From Aquimonas sp044377145 (GTDB lineage Bacteria; Pseudomonadota; Gammaproteobacteria; Xanthomonadales; Xanthomonadaceae): a stretch of 64,000 nucleotides of DNA. A model generated the notes under the pieces. That model was not told the DNA's origin. It ran no database searches and was given only the letters and a program-made list of their open reading frames with translations. This document shows positions 18,122-27,252 of this stretch, piece after piece. Location of the stretch: positions 1-64,000 of the forward strand of contig NZ_JBILJQ010000023.1 in NCBI RefSeq assembly GCF_044377145.1. Direction: 5' to 3'. Both the position numbers and the translations under genes were made by a program. The number at the start of each line of letters is the position of its first letter. Within the stretch, counting starts at the first letter, position 1.

Positions 18122-18274
18122 AACGGACTCCAGATAAGCGCACAACAAAAGATGGGGCCAAGCATGCCTGTCCAACCGGCGCAGTCAGACCCCAAGCGCA
18201 CAGGCTGAGCTGCCGGAGCCAGCGCCGCCGGAGGTGGCAAGCCTGAGCAACGGCGCGCAGACAGCGGCCTGGAC

Positions 18275-18337
18275 GGAGTGGTCAGACCCACTCCGGCGCA
18301 GTCACCGGAGCCGCCCGCGGGGGGACGGCGGCTCCGG
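18275..18337 (-). terminator. GC-rich hairpins between TonB receptor and permease genes
   Basis: In the 369-bp gap 18122-18490 there is a 7-bp stem (18275-18281 with 18288-18294) and a perfect 11-bp stem (18305-18315 with 18327-18337). They may attenuate read-through from the receptor into the permease/dipeptidase genes. There is no clear T-tract. I see no gene in the gap. Confidence 0.35.
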
Positions 18338-18490
18338 CGAACGACCCCTGCGCTTGTGGGCTCAAAGGTCGGGCCCGCGGCCACGGGGAGCACGGCCGCG
18401 AGCGCCTGCGTTCCAGCCGAGCTGCGCCAGCAGAGCGCTTGTTCACGCGTCTGCGAAGTCACCGTTTGACACTCGACGCCAGGTTCGCGC

Positions 18491-21262
18491 TCAGTAGCGG
18501 TAGACGTAGCTGAAGGTCCAGAAGCGGCCCAAGGTGTTGTGGTTGTACAGATCGACATTGGCCGCTGAGCCCAGCGCCACGGGTGGCTGACGGTCAGCCA
18601 GGTTGCGCACGTTGAGGCTCAGCGAGTGGTGCTCGCCGACGTCCTGACCCACGGTCAGGTTGAGCGTTGTCCACGAACCGATCTGTCGCCCCGCCGGCAC
18701 CTCTGCGCGCTGGTCATCGTCGAAGTAGCCATCGACGTAGTTGGCGAACAGCCGGGCGAAGCTGCCGCCGCGAGTCCACGCGACACCGGTGTTGGCCGTC
18801 CACTCCGGGTAGCGGAACTCGCCTACTCGCTCGATCAACCGCTGGCCGCCCTGGCACGCCCCTGCGCCACGCCGCCCATCGCCCGAGTCACCGCAGGATT
18901 CGCTGCGCTCGAAACTGTTCACCCAGGTTGCATCGAACAGATAGCGCAGGCTGCCCCAGCTGAACTCGTCGAACCGATGCTCGAAGCTGATGTCAATGCC
19001 ATCGGTGCGCTGTCGTCCGATGTTGATCAGCTGCAGATTGACCTGATCCACGTTACCGCCAATCCGCCCGTTGCGAATGCCGATGCCGATCTGTCCGGAA
19101 GGCAGGTCAGCGCTGCGGAAGACCAGCGCAGGGTTGCTCAAGGCCTGACGGAACAGCTCCAGATCGTCGATATCGACCAGATCACGCTGATCGAAACTCC
19201 AGTAATCCAGGGTCAGGGTGCTGCGCTGGCCCAGGCTGAAGGCGCTGCCCAGATACCAGGCCGAGGAGGTTTCGGCCTGCAGATCGGGATTGCCGTAGAC
19301 CTCGGACAGATAGCCGTCGTCGCCGCTGAATCCGCCGCAGAAGCTGTTGAAGAATTCGCTGCCGGGTGAGCACGGCACGGCGCCAGAACTCAAGCTCAAG
19401 CCAGCGCCCACCTGCGCCAGCGACGGCGCGCGGAACGACGTGTTCCAACCGCCGCGCAGCACCACGCTGTCGTGCGGGCGCCAGCGCAGGCCGACTGCGG
19501 GATTGATGTCGCCGCCGAAGTCGCTGTAGTAGTCGTAGCGCGCCGCGACCCGGAGGTCGAAGCGCTCGGTGAACGGCAGGTAGTTCTCGGCATACAGCGC
19601 GCCCTGCGAGCGCGCCGCGCTGACGGCAGTCGAACCGAATCCATACACCGGCACTTCGCCCGTCAACGGATCGAGCGTTGCCAGCGGCGAGGGTCGATCC
19701 TCGATCGCCTCGCGGCGCAGTTCTGCACCGAACGCCCAGCCAACATCGCCGCCGGCCAAGGCACCCCAGACGCCGGACAATTTGCCGTCCCAGCCCATCA
19801 AGTCCGACTTGCCATCGCGCGGCACCTGCTCGCGCAGCAGGTCCAGCACCTGGGCGCCGTTCCCTGTCTGAGCGTCGAACGGGTTGTAGAACAGGCCTCC
19901 GCTGCCGGGTCGACAATTGGTGGCCCCAGTACTGCACAGCTCACCGACCAGACCAGCGCGGAAGCGCTCGACGTTGTAGATGCCAGCCACCGCCTGTTGC
20001 TCGCTGCGGCTCTGCGAAAGCGTCGTCGTGGTCTCCCAGTCCCAGTTGCCGGACGCCCCGCGCAAGCCGTTCAGCCAGCGCCAATTGCGGGTCTCCACTT
20101 CGATTTCGCGGGCGTCGGGGAATCGGCCCCATCCGAACACGCTGGACGCCGGATCGGCGCCGGCCGCGAGCAGCCGAGCACGCAGTTCGGCCGGCATGCT
20201 CGGGTGGTTGAAGGCGATCTCCTCTTCGCTCCATGGCGCCGGCGCGCTGGCCGCGCGCGAAACGTTCCGCTGCAGCGCCAGCTCGGTGAAGTACTCGGTG
20301 CCTGCACCGAAATCGAACTGCCAGGTGGCGAAGCTGCCGAAGCGTTCGGTCTCCGGATCGGTGGGCGTGTACTGGTTGCGGTTGACCGTGCAATAGGCGC
20401 CGAAGCGGCTGTTCGGGAATCCCGGACGACCGTCGAAACGCTGGCTGTCCGGGCAGCTCGCTTCGACCAGATCGAGATCCATCTCGGCGAGGTCGTTGAA
20501 GCTCGGATAGATGCCCTGCTGCGAGGGCCGCGGCTCGATGGCGGTGATGCTGCGATCGCGCAGATACATGCCGCTGCGCTTGAACAGGTCGAGCACCAGC
20601 AGACCGCGCGATCGATCGCCGACGTAGCCCGCGACGATATTGGCATTGGCGCGCAGCTCATCGGTTTCGGCTTCGGAGTCGCCGAGGCTGGCCGAGAGCC
20701 GAACGCCCTCGAAGTCGTCGCGCAGAACGAAATTCACCACGCCGGCCACCGCATCCGCGCCGTAAATCGCCGACGCACCGGTGGTCAGGATCTCAACGCG
20801 ATCGATGGCTGCCATCGGAATCGCATTGATGTCGACGAAGTTCTCCGAACCCGACGCAAACGACGAGACGGCGATGCGGCGGCCGTTGACCAAGGTCAAG
20901 GTGGAAGCGGTGCCAAGACCGCGCAGCGACACCGCCGCCGCGCCGGCAGGCGTGTCAGCCTGCAGCGCGCCGGAACTGGCGGTGCTGAAACTGCCGGTGC
21001 CGCCCCGGGCCGCCGCGATCTGGGCAATCAGATCGCCGACCGTGACCGCGCCGAGCTGGCGGATGGTGTCAGCGTCGATCACCGTGATCGGCTGAGCCTC
21101 CTGCAGATCGATGCCGCGAATGTTGGAGCCGGTAACGACCACCTTGTCGAGCGCGACGGCGGGTTCGGGCTCGGCGGCTGCAGTGGTTTGGCCCGCCACC
21201 AGCACAGGCAGGGCGAGCAGTGCCGTCGCGATCGCGACCGACAGCGATTTGATGGAATGCAT
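18491..21262 (-). CDS. TonB-dependent outer-membrane receptor
   Basis: A 923-residue receptor. It has a signal peptide (residues about 1-26, VLVAGQ) and a TonB-box-like stretch (DKVVVTGSNIRG). The plug domain includes TVGDLIAQI, VNGRRIAV and RVEILTTGASAIYGADAVAGVVN. The large beta-barrel ends in an aromatic-rich strand (RFWTFSYVYRY). The ATG at 21262 is chosen because it opens the signal peptide. It is divergent from the cyanophycinase gene and upstream of the permease and dipeptidase, so import of cyanophycin-derived material is the contextual guess. The barrel alone does not reveal the ligand. Confidence 0.92.
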   Translation of the reverse strand: MHSIKSLSVAIATALLALPVLVAGQTTAAAEPEPAVALDKVVVTGSNIRGIDLQEAQPITVIDADTIRQLGAVTVGDLIAQIAAARGGTGSFSTASSGALQADTPAGAAAVSLRGLGTASTLTLVNGRRIAVSSFASGSENFVDINAIPMAAIDRVEILTTGASAIYGADAVAGVVNFVLRDDFEGVRLSASLGDSEAETDELRANANIVAGYVGDRSRGLLVLDLFKRSGMYLRDRSITAIEPRPSQQGIYPSFNDLAEMDLDLVEASCPDSQRFDGRPGFPNSRFGAYCTVNRNQYTPTDPETERFGSFATWQFDFGAGTEYFTELALQRNVSRAASAPAPWSEEEIAFNHPSMPAELRARLLAAGADPASSVFGWGRFPDAREIEVETRNWRWLNGLRGASGNWDWETTTTLSQSRSEQQAVAGIYNVERFRAGLVGELCSTGATNCRPGSGGLFYNPFDAQTGNGAQVLDLLREQVPRDGKSDLMGWDGKLSGVWGALAGGDVGWAFGAELRREAIEDRPSPLATLDPLTGEVPVYGFGSTAVSAARSQGALYAENYLPFTERFDLRVAARYDYYSDFGGDINPAVGLRWRPHDSVVLRGGWNTSFRAPSLAQVGAGLSLSSGAVPCSPGSEFFNSFCGGFSGDDGYLSEVYGNPDLQAETSSAWYLGSAFSLGQRSTLTLDYWSFDQRDLVDIDDLELFRQALSNPALVFRSADLPSGQIGIGIRNGRIGGNVDQVNLQLINIGRQRTDGIDISFEHRFDEFSWGSLRYLFDATWVNSFERSESCGDSGDGRRGAGACQGGQRLIERVGEFRYPEWTANTGVAWTRGGSFARLFANYVDGYFDDDQRAEVPAGRQIGSWTTLNLTVGQDVGEHHSLSLNVRNLADRQPPVALGSAANVDLYNHNTLGRFWTFSYVYRY

Positions 21263-21779
21263 TTTGGATTCCCCACATTGCCCGTCAGCTCGCACCTTTG
21301 AGCAGTGCGGAGGACGGATGGACTCAAGTTGGACGACCGCTGCGCGTGACGACACAGACAGACCACGCCCATCCAGGAGGATGGCGGCCACGTGTTCGTT
21401 GCGGATGCGGACGCGGAGTCGCTACGCGAGGACTGCTACTCGTCCCACCACTCGCTCAAGTAGTAGGTGCGCGCAAGATGCCGGATGTGGTTACGCGGCT
21501 TGGACATGAGCGCCGAGGTTGGTGACAGCGTGGCGAAGCATTACCCCGAGCCGAACGGCGCGTCAAGGCCCGGGACGCTCGAGCGGCAGACTCCCGGGCT
21601 CCGCGCTCGAGGCGCACTTCGACTGCGCGCGCCCCGGTGCCTCTGCAGCGCACCGGTCAAGCGGGCCGCACGGGCAGATCGGCAACCCAGCCAAGCGCAA
21701 TCCGACAGGCTCCGCGAGGATTTGCCGGGAGCAGCGCGCACTTGTGGCGCACACAGCCCACCCCGTATGGTCCGCCGCC
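21263..21779. other. divergent intergenic region of the cyanophycin locus
   Basis: These 517 bp separate the TonB receptor (minus) and cyanophycinase (plus) starts and should hold both promoters. A weak pair TTGTGG (21742-21747) and TATGGT (21766-21771), 18 bp apart, lies just before the cyanophycinase ATG. If used, that transcript would be nearly leaderless, consistent with no visible Shine-Dalgarno before 21780. I see no convincing gene or operator here. Confidence 0.35.
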
Positions 21780-23546
21780 ATGCATACACCATCGATCGAC
21801 CGCATCACTGCGAGTGCGCTGCTTGCGCTTTGTCTTGCCGCATCCAGCGCGAGCGGTGAAGGAGCTTCGCTTTCTTCAACTGAACAATTCCCGCAGACGC
21901 TTTTCATCGCCGGCGGGGCACTGCCGATCTGCTCGGATCTGGCCCCGAAGTCCTGCCAACGCGCGCTACCGGACCGAACGGCTGGACGCCAGCCCTGGCT
22001 GTATCAAGTCGACCCGGATGCGCTGAATTGGCTGCCATCAGAAGGCACGGACGCAGACTACATCGACACACTCAGAGGCCAGGTCGAGAAGCTGTTGACC
22101 ATTGCGATGGAGCGCGTTGGACCGAAGCCAATTCATGCCGCCGAACTTGAAGATGTACTGTTCAACATCTGCACGGATGGCGAATCCGCGGAGGCCGCGC
22201 CCTGCAAAAATGGCCGCCGCTCGCTGTGGGCACGGCTGTCGGACGCCGAGCGCGCCGCGATACTCGGCAGCCTGCAGGCGCCTCAGATCGAGGCCGGGGT
22301 ACGTCTTCGCGAGCGCGTTTTCGCCGACCTCACGACCGAGCCCGCCGGGCTGGAAGTGCTTCGCGCCTTCGTGGCGGAAGCGGCTCGACGCGGCGGCAAG
22401 CGCCCGCGGATTGCGGTCGTCACCGCCTCTGCGCAGGACCCTTTCGACGCCGTCGATTTCTATCAGGGCGCGTTCGAGGCGCTGGGCGCGGACGCGGTCT
22501 GGTGGCCGATCGACCTGGCGCTGGCGCGGACGATCGAGTCCGACCTCGACTGCGATTCACTGGAATCGCAGCGCCGGCTCCATCTGCAGCTGCCCGATCG
22601 GGACCGGATCTTCCCTGATCTCGCACGCACCCAGGCCGCTGCTTGCGCTGCGCCAGAGGCGCTGGCGAACCTGCCGCACGCGCTGGATGGCGTGTTTTTT
22701 TCCGGTGGTGACCAGTGGCGATTGCGCCAGGCCTTTTTTGACCGCGCCGACCGCGCGCAGCCATGGCTGCAGGCGCTCCGCGCGGCGCACGCATCGGGCA
22801 GGCTGGTGGTCGGCGGTACCAGCGCCGGGGCGGCCGTGCAGTCGGGGGCAGCCATGCTCAGCAACGGCAGCCCGGAATCCGCAGTGCGCGGACCCGGACG
22901 GGCCGGCCCTCCGCCGATTCCCGGCTGCAGCCGAGGACAGCGCTGCGGTGTCGGCATTGACGAGGATCAGCTCAGCTTCTGGCCCGCAGGCGGGCTTTCG
23001 CTGGCCGAATCCGCTTCGGTTGACACCCACTTCTCCGAACGCGCGCGCGAACCGCGGCTGCTGCGGCTGCTGGCACAGACCAGCGCCCAGATCGGCTATG
23101 GCGTGGACGAAGCAAGCGCGCTACAGATCGACCGACATGCAGGTCAACTGACCGTGCGCGCGCACGGCCGCAGCGGCGGCTGGGTATTCCGGCGAGCTGC
23201 CACGTCGGCTGCCGGGCAACTCAAGGCGACGGTGCACTACCTCGCGCCAGGTTCGGACCTGCAGCTTGCCGAGGCTGCGATGGACGCTGAGCTGGCGCCG
23301 TTGGAAGGCGCGCACAGGGTCGACTGCATCGAGCGCAGGCCCGCACCTGTCGCCGACACTGCGCTGCAGCCGGGCGCGATGCGCAGCGCCGCCCGTCGGC
23401 TGGCGCACTGTGGACTCGATTCGATCCGTTTGCCGGCGGGCGACGGTGTGATCAGCCTGCAGCGGCTGACGCAGACGCAGGTCGTCGATGCAGCGCAGGG
23501 CATCAGCATCGGACCCTTGCGAATGGTCTTTCGCAGCGAGGATTGA
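21780..23546 (+). CDS. secreted cyanophycinase (S51 serine peptidase)
   Basis: A 588-residue exported protein with signal peptide MHTPSID...LCLAASSASG (residues 1-24). Cyanophycinase hallmarks are all visible: FFSGGDQWRLRQAFF, the nucleophile elbow GGTSAGAAV (Ser348), DTHFSERAREPRLLRLL, and IGYGVDEASALQI. These match the CphB/CphE pattern (GGDQxRL, GTSAGA, DxHFSxRxRxxRL). The enzyme cleaves multi-L-arginyl-poly-L-aspartate to beta-Asp-Arg dipeptides. It is about twice the length of cytosolic CphB, with an N-terminal extension of about 150 residues and a C-terminal tail. Export and the neighbouring TonB receptor, permease and isoaspartyl dipeptidase support extracellular cyanophycin scavenging. 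Confidence 0.88.
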   Translation: MHTPSIDRITASALLALCLAASSASGEGASLSSTEQFPQTLFIAGGALPICSDLAPKSCQRALPDRTAGRQPWLYQVDPDALNWLPSEGTDADYIDTLRGQVEKLLTIAMERVGPKPIHAAELEDVLFNICTDGESAEAAPCKNGRRSLWARLSDAERAAILGSLQAPQIEAGVRLRERVFADLTTEPAGLEVLRAFVAEAARRGGKRPRIAVVTASAQDPFDAVDFYQGAFEALGADAVWWPIDLALARTIESDLDCDSLESQRRLHLQLPDRDRIFPDLARTQAAACAAPEALANLPHALDGVFFSGGDQWRLRQAFFDRADRAQPWLQALRAAHASGRLVVGGTSAGAAVQSGAAMLSNGSPESAVRGPGRAGPPPIPGCSRGQRCGVGIDEDQLSFWPAGGLSLAESASVDTHFSERAREPRLLRLLAQTSAQIGYGVDEASALQIDRHAGQLTVRAHGRSGGWVFRRAATSAAGQLKATVHYLAPGSDLQLAEAAMDAELAPLEGAHRVDCIERRPAPVADTALQPGAMRSAARRLAHCGLDSIRLPAGDGVISLQRLTQTQVVDAAQGISIGPLRMVFRSED

Positions 23547-23664
23547 TCGGCAGCCGCCCTTTCGGCCCGCGGCTGCCCGCGTTTTGCCACAAGCTCCGCC
23601 CGCATTTGCCCAAGCTGCCGTTTCTACTCAACCTGCCGCGCAGCCCGCGCGGTGGGAGATCGCC

Positions 23665-23823
23665 ATGAGCCACCGTATAACCCGCAAACCCCGCATGTTC
23701 ACAGGCCCGATGCCGCGTGCGCCCGATCCAGGCCCGCTGCGGCCGCTGCCGCCATCACCGGTCCAACCGTCGCCAGCGCCCGTGTCGGCGTCGGCGCTGC
23801 CGGGAGGCGCGTCATGGTCCTGA
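23665..23823 (+). CDS. possible small proline-rich protein
   Basis: A 52-codon ORF with a GGGAG motif about 7 bp before its ATG. It encodes a basic N-terminus (MSHRITRKPRMF) followed by a proline-rich stretch. I do not recognise it. High GC makes such ORFs common by chance, so it is weakly supported. It overlaps the next small ORF. Confidence 0.2.
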   Translation: MSHRITRKPRMFTGPMPRAPDPGPLRPLPPSPVQPSPAPVSASALPGGASWS

Positions 23824-24008
23824 TGCTGCCGCCGCATCTGTTGGACCCGAGCCTGCCGGTGCCGCGCGACGACCCGCCGCAGGCGCCCGCTGCCAGCGCC
23901 GCACCAGTCCGTCCGCGTGTATGCGGGCTTCGCGACTGGCGGCCACGACTCGCCCCGAGCGCTGTGACCAACCGGGTCGCCGAGAATAAGCGCAGGAACG
24001 TCCGCTGA
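23814..24008 (+). CDS. possible small protein overlapping the preceding ORF
   Basis: A 64-codon ORF starting inside the end of the 52-codon ORF (ATG at 23814, a 10-bp overlap). It begins MVLMLPPHLLDPSLPV and ends basic (NRVAENKRRNVR). No family is recognised. The rest of the 640-bp gap 23547-24186 holds nothing else I can support; its other frames look like decayed sequence. Confidence 0.2.
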   Translation: MVLMLPPHLLDPSLPVPRDDPPQAPAASAAPVRPRVCGLRDWRPRLAPSAVTNRVAENKRRNVR

Positions 24009-24186
24009 CGCCCTGCAGCTTGGCGGCGACGCTGAACGCCCGGTGCTCCGGGGCCAGCACGTGGCGCGGTCGTTGTGCGCGCGCTCGATCCTGGCGCGAT
24101 CGCGCTGCGCAGGCGGCAAGGCCGCCCGGATATGCAGCTGCAGCCGCGGTCGAACAGACGGCGTACCTCCGCCCAGTCGAGATCAG

Positions 24187-25161
24187 TTACGGCACGGCCT
24201 CAGACCAGACCAGCAGCGCGGCCGCGGTGCCGGCGGCCTGTTCCATCATCGGCATGTGGGCGCAGCCATCCAGCAGCAGGCTGCGCGACTCGACCAGAAC
24301 GGCCGCGTAGGCTTCGGCGGCGCTGGGGTCGATCACCGGATCACCGCGACACCACAGCAGCAGCGTGGGCCGAGCGATCTCACCCGCCAACTGCTCGGGC
24401 AGGAAGGCCTGCGGGCCACGGCCGATCGACTCCAGCACGCCGCGCTCGAATTCGAAGTCGGCCTGTCGGCGCTGCAGCAGCGCCTGCGGCAGCGGCCAGG
24501 GCAGGAAGGGCGGATCAATGAACACCAGCCCCAGATATGCGTCGAGCTCGGCACGGGTCCGCACCGCAAACGGATGTTCACCTCGCAGCACTGCACGGCC
24601 GAAGTCGTTGGGTTTGAATGGCGTGCCGGATGCGCTCATCAGTACCAGCCCACGCAGCCGCTCAGGGTGGCGCGCGGCGGTCACCGCGGCGATACCGCCG
24701 CCCATCGAGTGCCCGACCAGCACCACATCGCGCAGATCCAGCGCCACCAGCAGGGCCGCCAGACGCTCGGCCTGGGCGGCATAGCCGTAGTCGCCGCCAG
24801 GCAGGCGCGCCGACTCGCCCCAGCCGGGCAGATCAGGTGCGACGATCGCCGCATCGGACGGGAGTTGCCGCAGCAGCGGCAGCCAGTTTTCCTTGCTGCC
24901 GGTTAAGCCGTGCACGAACACCCAGACCGGCTGGCCCGGCTGGACCTCGCCGCGACGCGCAAGGCTCCAAAGCTGGCCGTCGACGCTGAGTTCCGAAAGC
25001 GCGGTGCCGGTGCGCAGGTGATCCAGCCGCAGCACCGCGCTCAGGAACAGATTCGGCCACAGGCTGCCGGCGAACCCCAGCAGCAGGCATACGACCAGCA
25101 ACAGCGCCAGCCACCAACGCTTGCGTGCTGCCCGTCGCCGCTCCCGCCGGCTGCGCTGCAT
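24187..25161 (-). CDS. membrane-anchored alpha/beta hydrolase
   Basis: A 324-residue serine hydrolase. A strongly basic N-terminus (RSRRERRRAARKR) is followed by one TM helix (about residues 16-37), so the catalytic domain should face the periplasm. The oxyanion region is HGLTGSKENW, the nucleophile elbow is GHSMGGG, the acid is probably Asp in WCRGDPVID, and the catalytic His is in DGCAHMPMME. The substrate cannot be told from sequence; lipase or esterase activity is typical. It follows the M1 peptidase gene by 12 bp on the same strand and is probably cotranscribed with it. Confidence 0.85.
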   Translation of the reverse strand: MQRSRRERRRAARKRWWLALLLVVCLLLGFAGSLWPNLFLSAVLRLDHLRTGTALSELSVDGQLWSLARRGEVQPGQPVWVFVHGLTGSKENWLPLLRQLPSDAAIVAPDLPGWGESARLPGGDYGYAAQAERLAALLVALDLRDVVLVGHSMGGGIAAVTAARHPERLRGLVLMSASGTPFKPNDFGRAVLRGEHPFAVRTRAELDAYLGLVFIDPPFLPWPLPQALLQRRQADFEFERGVLESIGRGPQAFLPEQLAGEIARPTLLLWCRGDPVIDPSAAEAYAAVLVESRSLLLDGCAHMPMMEQAAGTAAALLVWSEAVP

Positions 25162-25173
25162 GGTCGCGGCGTC

Positions 25174-27084
25174 TTACTGCAGGGCCGCGGCGACCGAGGC
25201 CGCAGTGATCGGGTGATAGCCCGGCCGCGCCTCGGTAAACACGGCGCGGGCGAACTCCAGGCCTTCAGGGCTCGCAGCCAGCGCGGTGTAGACCGGCATG
25301 ATCAGCTTGCGACGGCCGATGCCCTTCAAGAAATCCGCCATCGCCGGCCGCGCTTCGAAATAGCCACTGCGCTCGGCCAGTGGATACCAGCGCATCGCAA
25401 TCTCTCCATTGCTGGTACCAGTGAAGCGGAACGCCTGATCCAGCGCGACCAGTACCGGACCGTCCAGCACCGGCGGCAGCCCTTCGAGGAAGTACAGCCA
25501 CTCCTGCGTGGTCCACTCCGCCGTTTCGAGGTCTGCCGCCGCGGACTGCTGCAGGAATGCGGTGCGCGCAAGGTCGACCGCCGCGAACCGCTGCGAGGTC
25601 GCCGCCACCGCGAACTCCGGCACGCCCGGCTCGAACAGCCAGGCGTCGAGTTCGGGTTCGCTGATCGCGTTCGGCTGCTGCTCCAGCAGGGTTTCGCGCA
25701 GATGGGCCACGAACTGGCTGCTGTCGATGGCCTGGAACGCGAAGCGATCGAAATAGCCGCGCAGGAAGGCATCGAATTCTTCGCGACCGAAGCGCTGCTC
25801 CAGAAACGACAGGAACCACGCACCCTTGATGTAGGCCACCGGGGTCAGCGCGTCATCCGGATCGCGCCCGGTCAGCGGCGGCAGCACCAGCAGCTGATCC
25901 GCTGCCGCCAGATCGGCCAGCTCGCGGCGCAAGCTGGACTGCTCGATCACCATCTCCATCTGCGCGCGCTCGATGCCGTACAGGGACTCGACGATGCGGT
26001 TCTCGACGTAGCTGGTGAAGCCCTCGTTGAGCCAGATGTCCTTCCAGCTCGAATTGGTGACCAGATTGCCCGACCACGAATGCGCCAGCTCATGCGCGAT
26101 CAGGCTGACCAGCGACTTGTCACCCACGATCACGGTCGGCGTGATAAACGACAGCCGCGGATTCTCCATGCCGCCAAACGGGAAGCTCGGCGGCAGGATC
26201 AGCAGGTCATAGCGCTCCCAGCGATAGGGGCCATACAGGGCTTCGGTGGCTTGGATCATTCGCTCGGTGTCGGCGAACTCGGCTACCGCGGCGGCCAGCG
26301 TGGCCGGCTCGGCCCAGACGCCACTGCGCGCCGAGATCGGCGCGAACTCCAGATCGCCCACCGCGATCGCCATCAGATAGGACGGAATCGGCTGGCTCAT
26401 GCGGAACACGTAGCGGCCGTTGCGCACCGGATTGACCGGATTGTCGGCGCTCATCAACGCAACCAGATTCGGCGGCGTGCGCACCACGGCGCTGTAGGTG
26501 TAGCGCACGCTCGGGGTGTCCTGCAGCGGCACCCAACTGCGCGCGTGGATGGCCTGCGACTGGCTGAACAGGAACGGCGCCTTGCCGCCCGCGGTCATCG
26601 CCGGCTCCAGCCACTGCAGGCCGGACGCGTTCTGCGAGGTGCGGTAACGCACCCGCACCACGTCATATTGCCGGCTCATGCTGATGCGCAGGGCCGAACC
26701 GAACACGGCATCCGGCGCATCCAGGCTGAAATCGAGCCGGCGCCAGCCACTGTCGCCGCGGCGCCCGAGCACTTTATCGATCTGCAGTTCGCGGGTATCG
26801 AGCACCAGCTCGCGCGCCGCGCGGTCGGACCAATCCAGGCTGTAGTCGGCGGAGCCCTTCAGCGTGCGGGTGTCGAAATCGACCGCCAGGCTCAGCGCCA
26901 GATCGCGGATGCGAACCACCTGCGGCTGCGCGTAGCTGTGCTCATCGATTCCACGCCCGGCCAGCGCGGGCTCGGCCTCGACCGCCGCCGGAGCGGCCGC
27001 GAACACGGCGCCGGCGGCCAGCGCCAAACCGGCCGCGACAAGGCCGAGTGCAAACAGCAGGACAGGAAAACGGGAAGCGCGCAT
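25174..27084 (-). CDS. secreted M1 aminopeptidase (leukotriene-A4-hydrolase-like)
   Basis: A 636-residue exported metallopeptidase. It has a signal peptide (about residues 1-30, ending AVFAAA), an N-terminal beta-sandwich domain, and the aminopeptidase motif GGMENPRLSF. The zinc site is HELAHSW followed 18 residues later by NEGFTSY. The C-terminal helical domain resembles that of LTA4 hydrolase and the related cold-active aminopeptidases. Unlike the ABC-fused M1 domain in this window, both canonical motifs are intact, so true aminopeptidase activity is likely. It is first in a two-gene unit with the alpha/beta hydrolase. Confidence 0.9.
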   Translation of the reverse strand: MRASRFPVLLFALGLVAAGLALAAGAVFAAAPAAVEAEPALAGRGIDEHSYAQPQVVRIRDLALSLAVDFDTRTLKGSADYSLDWSDRAARELVLDTRELQIDKVLGRRGDSGWRRLDFSLDAPDAVFGSALRISMSRQYDVVRVRYRTSQNASGLQWLEPAMTAGGKAPFLFSQSQAIHARSWVPLQDTPSVRYTYSAVVRTPPNLVALMSADNPVNPVRNGRYVFRMSQPIPSYLMAIAVGDLEFAPISARSGVWAEPATLAAAVAEFADTERMIQATEALYGPYRWERYDLLILPPSFPFGGMENPRLSFITPTVIVGDKSLVSLIAHELAHSWSGNLVTNSSWKDIWLNEGFTSYVENRIVESLYGIERAQMEMVIEQSSLRRELADLAAADQLLVLPPLTGRDPDDALTPVAYIKGAWFLSFLEQRFGREEFDAFLRGYFDRFAFQAIDSSQFVAHLRETLLEQQPNAISEPELDAWLFEPGVPEFAVAATSQRFAAVDLARTAFLQQSAAADLETAEWTTQEWLYFLEGLPPVLDGPVLVALDQAFRFTGTSNGEIAMRWYPLAERSGYFEARPAMADFLKGIGRRKLIMPVYTALAASPEGLEFARAVFTEARPGYHPITAASVAAALQ

Positions 27085-27252
27085 GGCAAGTGGTCACCGG
27101 CTGCGAAAGGATCACCGCAGTCTAGCCGCCAAGCCTGCCGATAGGGGACCGACGGAGGCCGAGCGATGCGTCATTCAGCCCAGCTGGACGCACTTGACCA
27201 CGCGGACTGCGGCTGCAGCGGCCGAACGCGGCCGGCGAACATGCCGGTAGCG

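Noticed and set aside
19472..21301. 609-codon plus-strand open frame
   Set aside because: Antisense to the TonB receptor, which has a signal peptide, plug and barrel. The plus-strand product shows nothing recognisable.
22807..22836. L,D-carboxypeptidase or peptidase E (S51 PepE) instead of cyanophycinase
   Set aside because: The GGDQWRL and DTHFSERAREPRLLRL motifs and the length are specific to the cyanophycinase branch and absent from short PepE enzymes.
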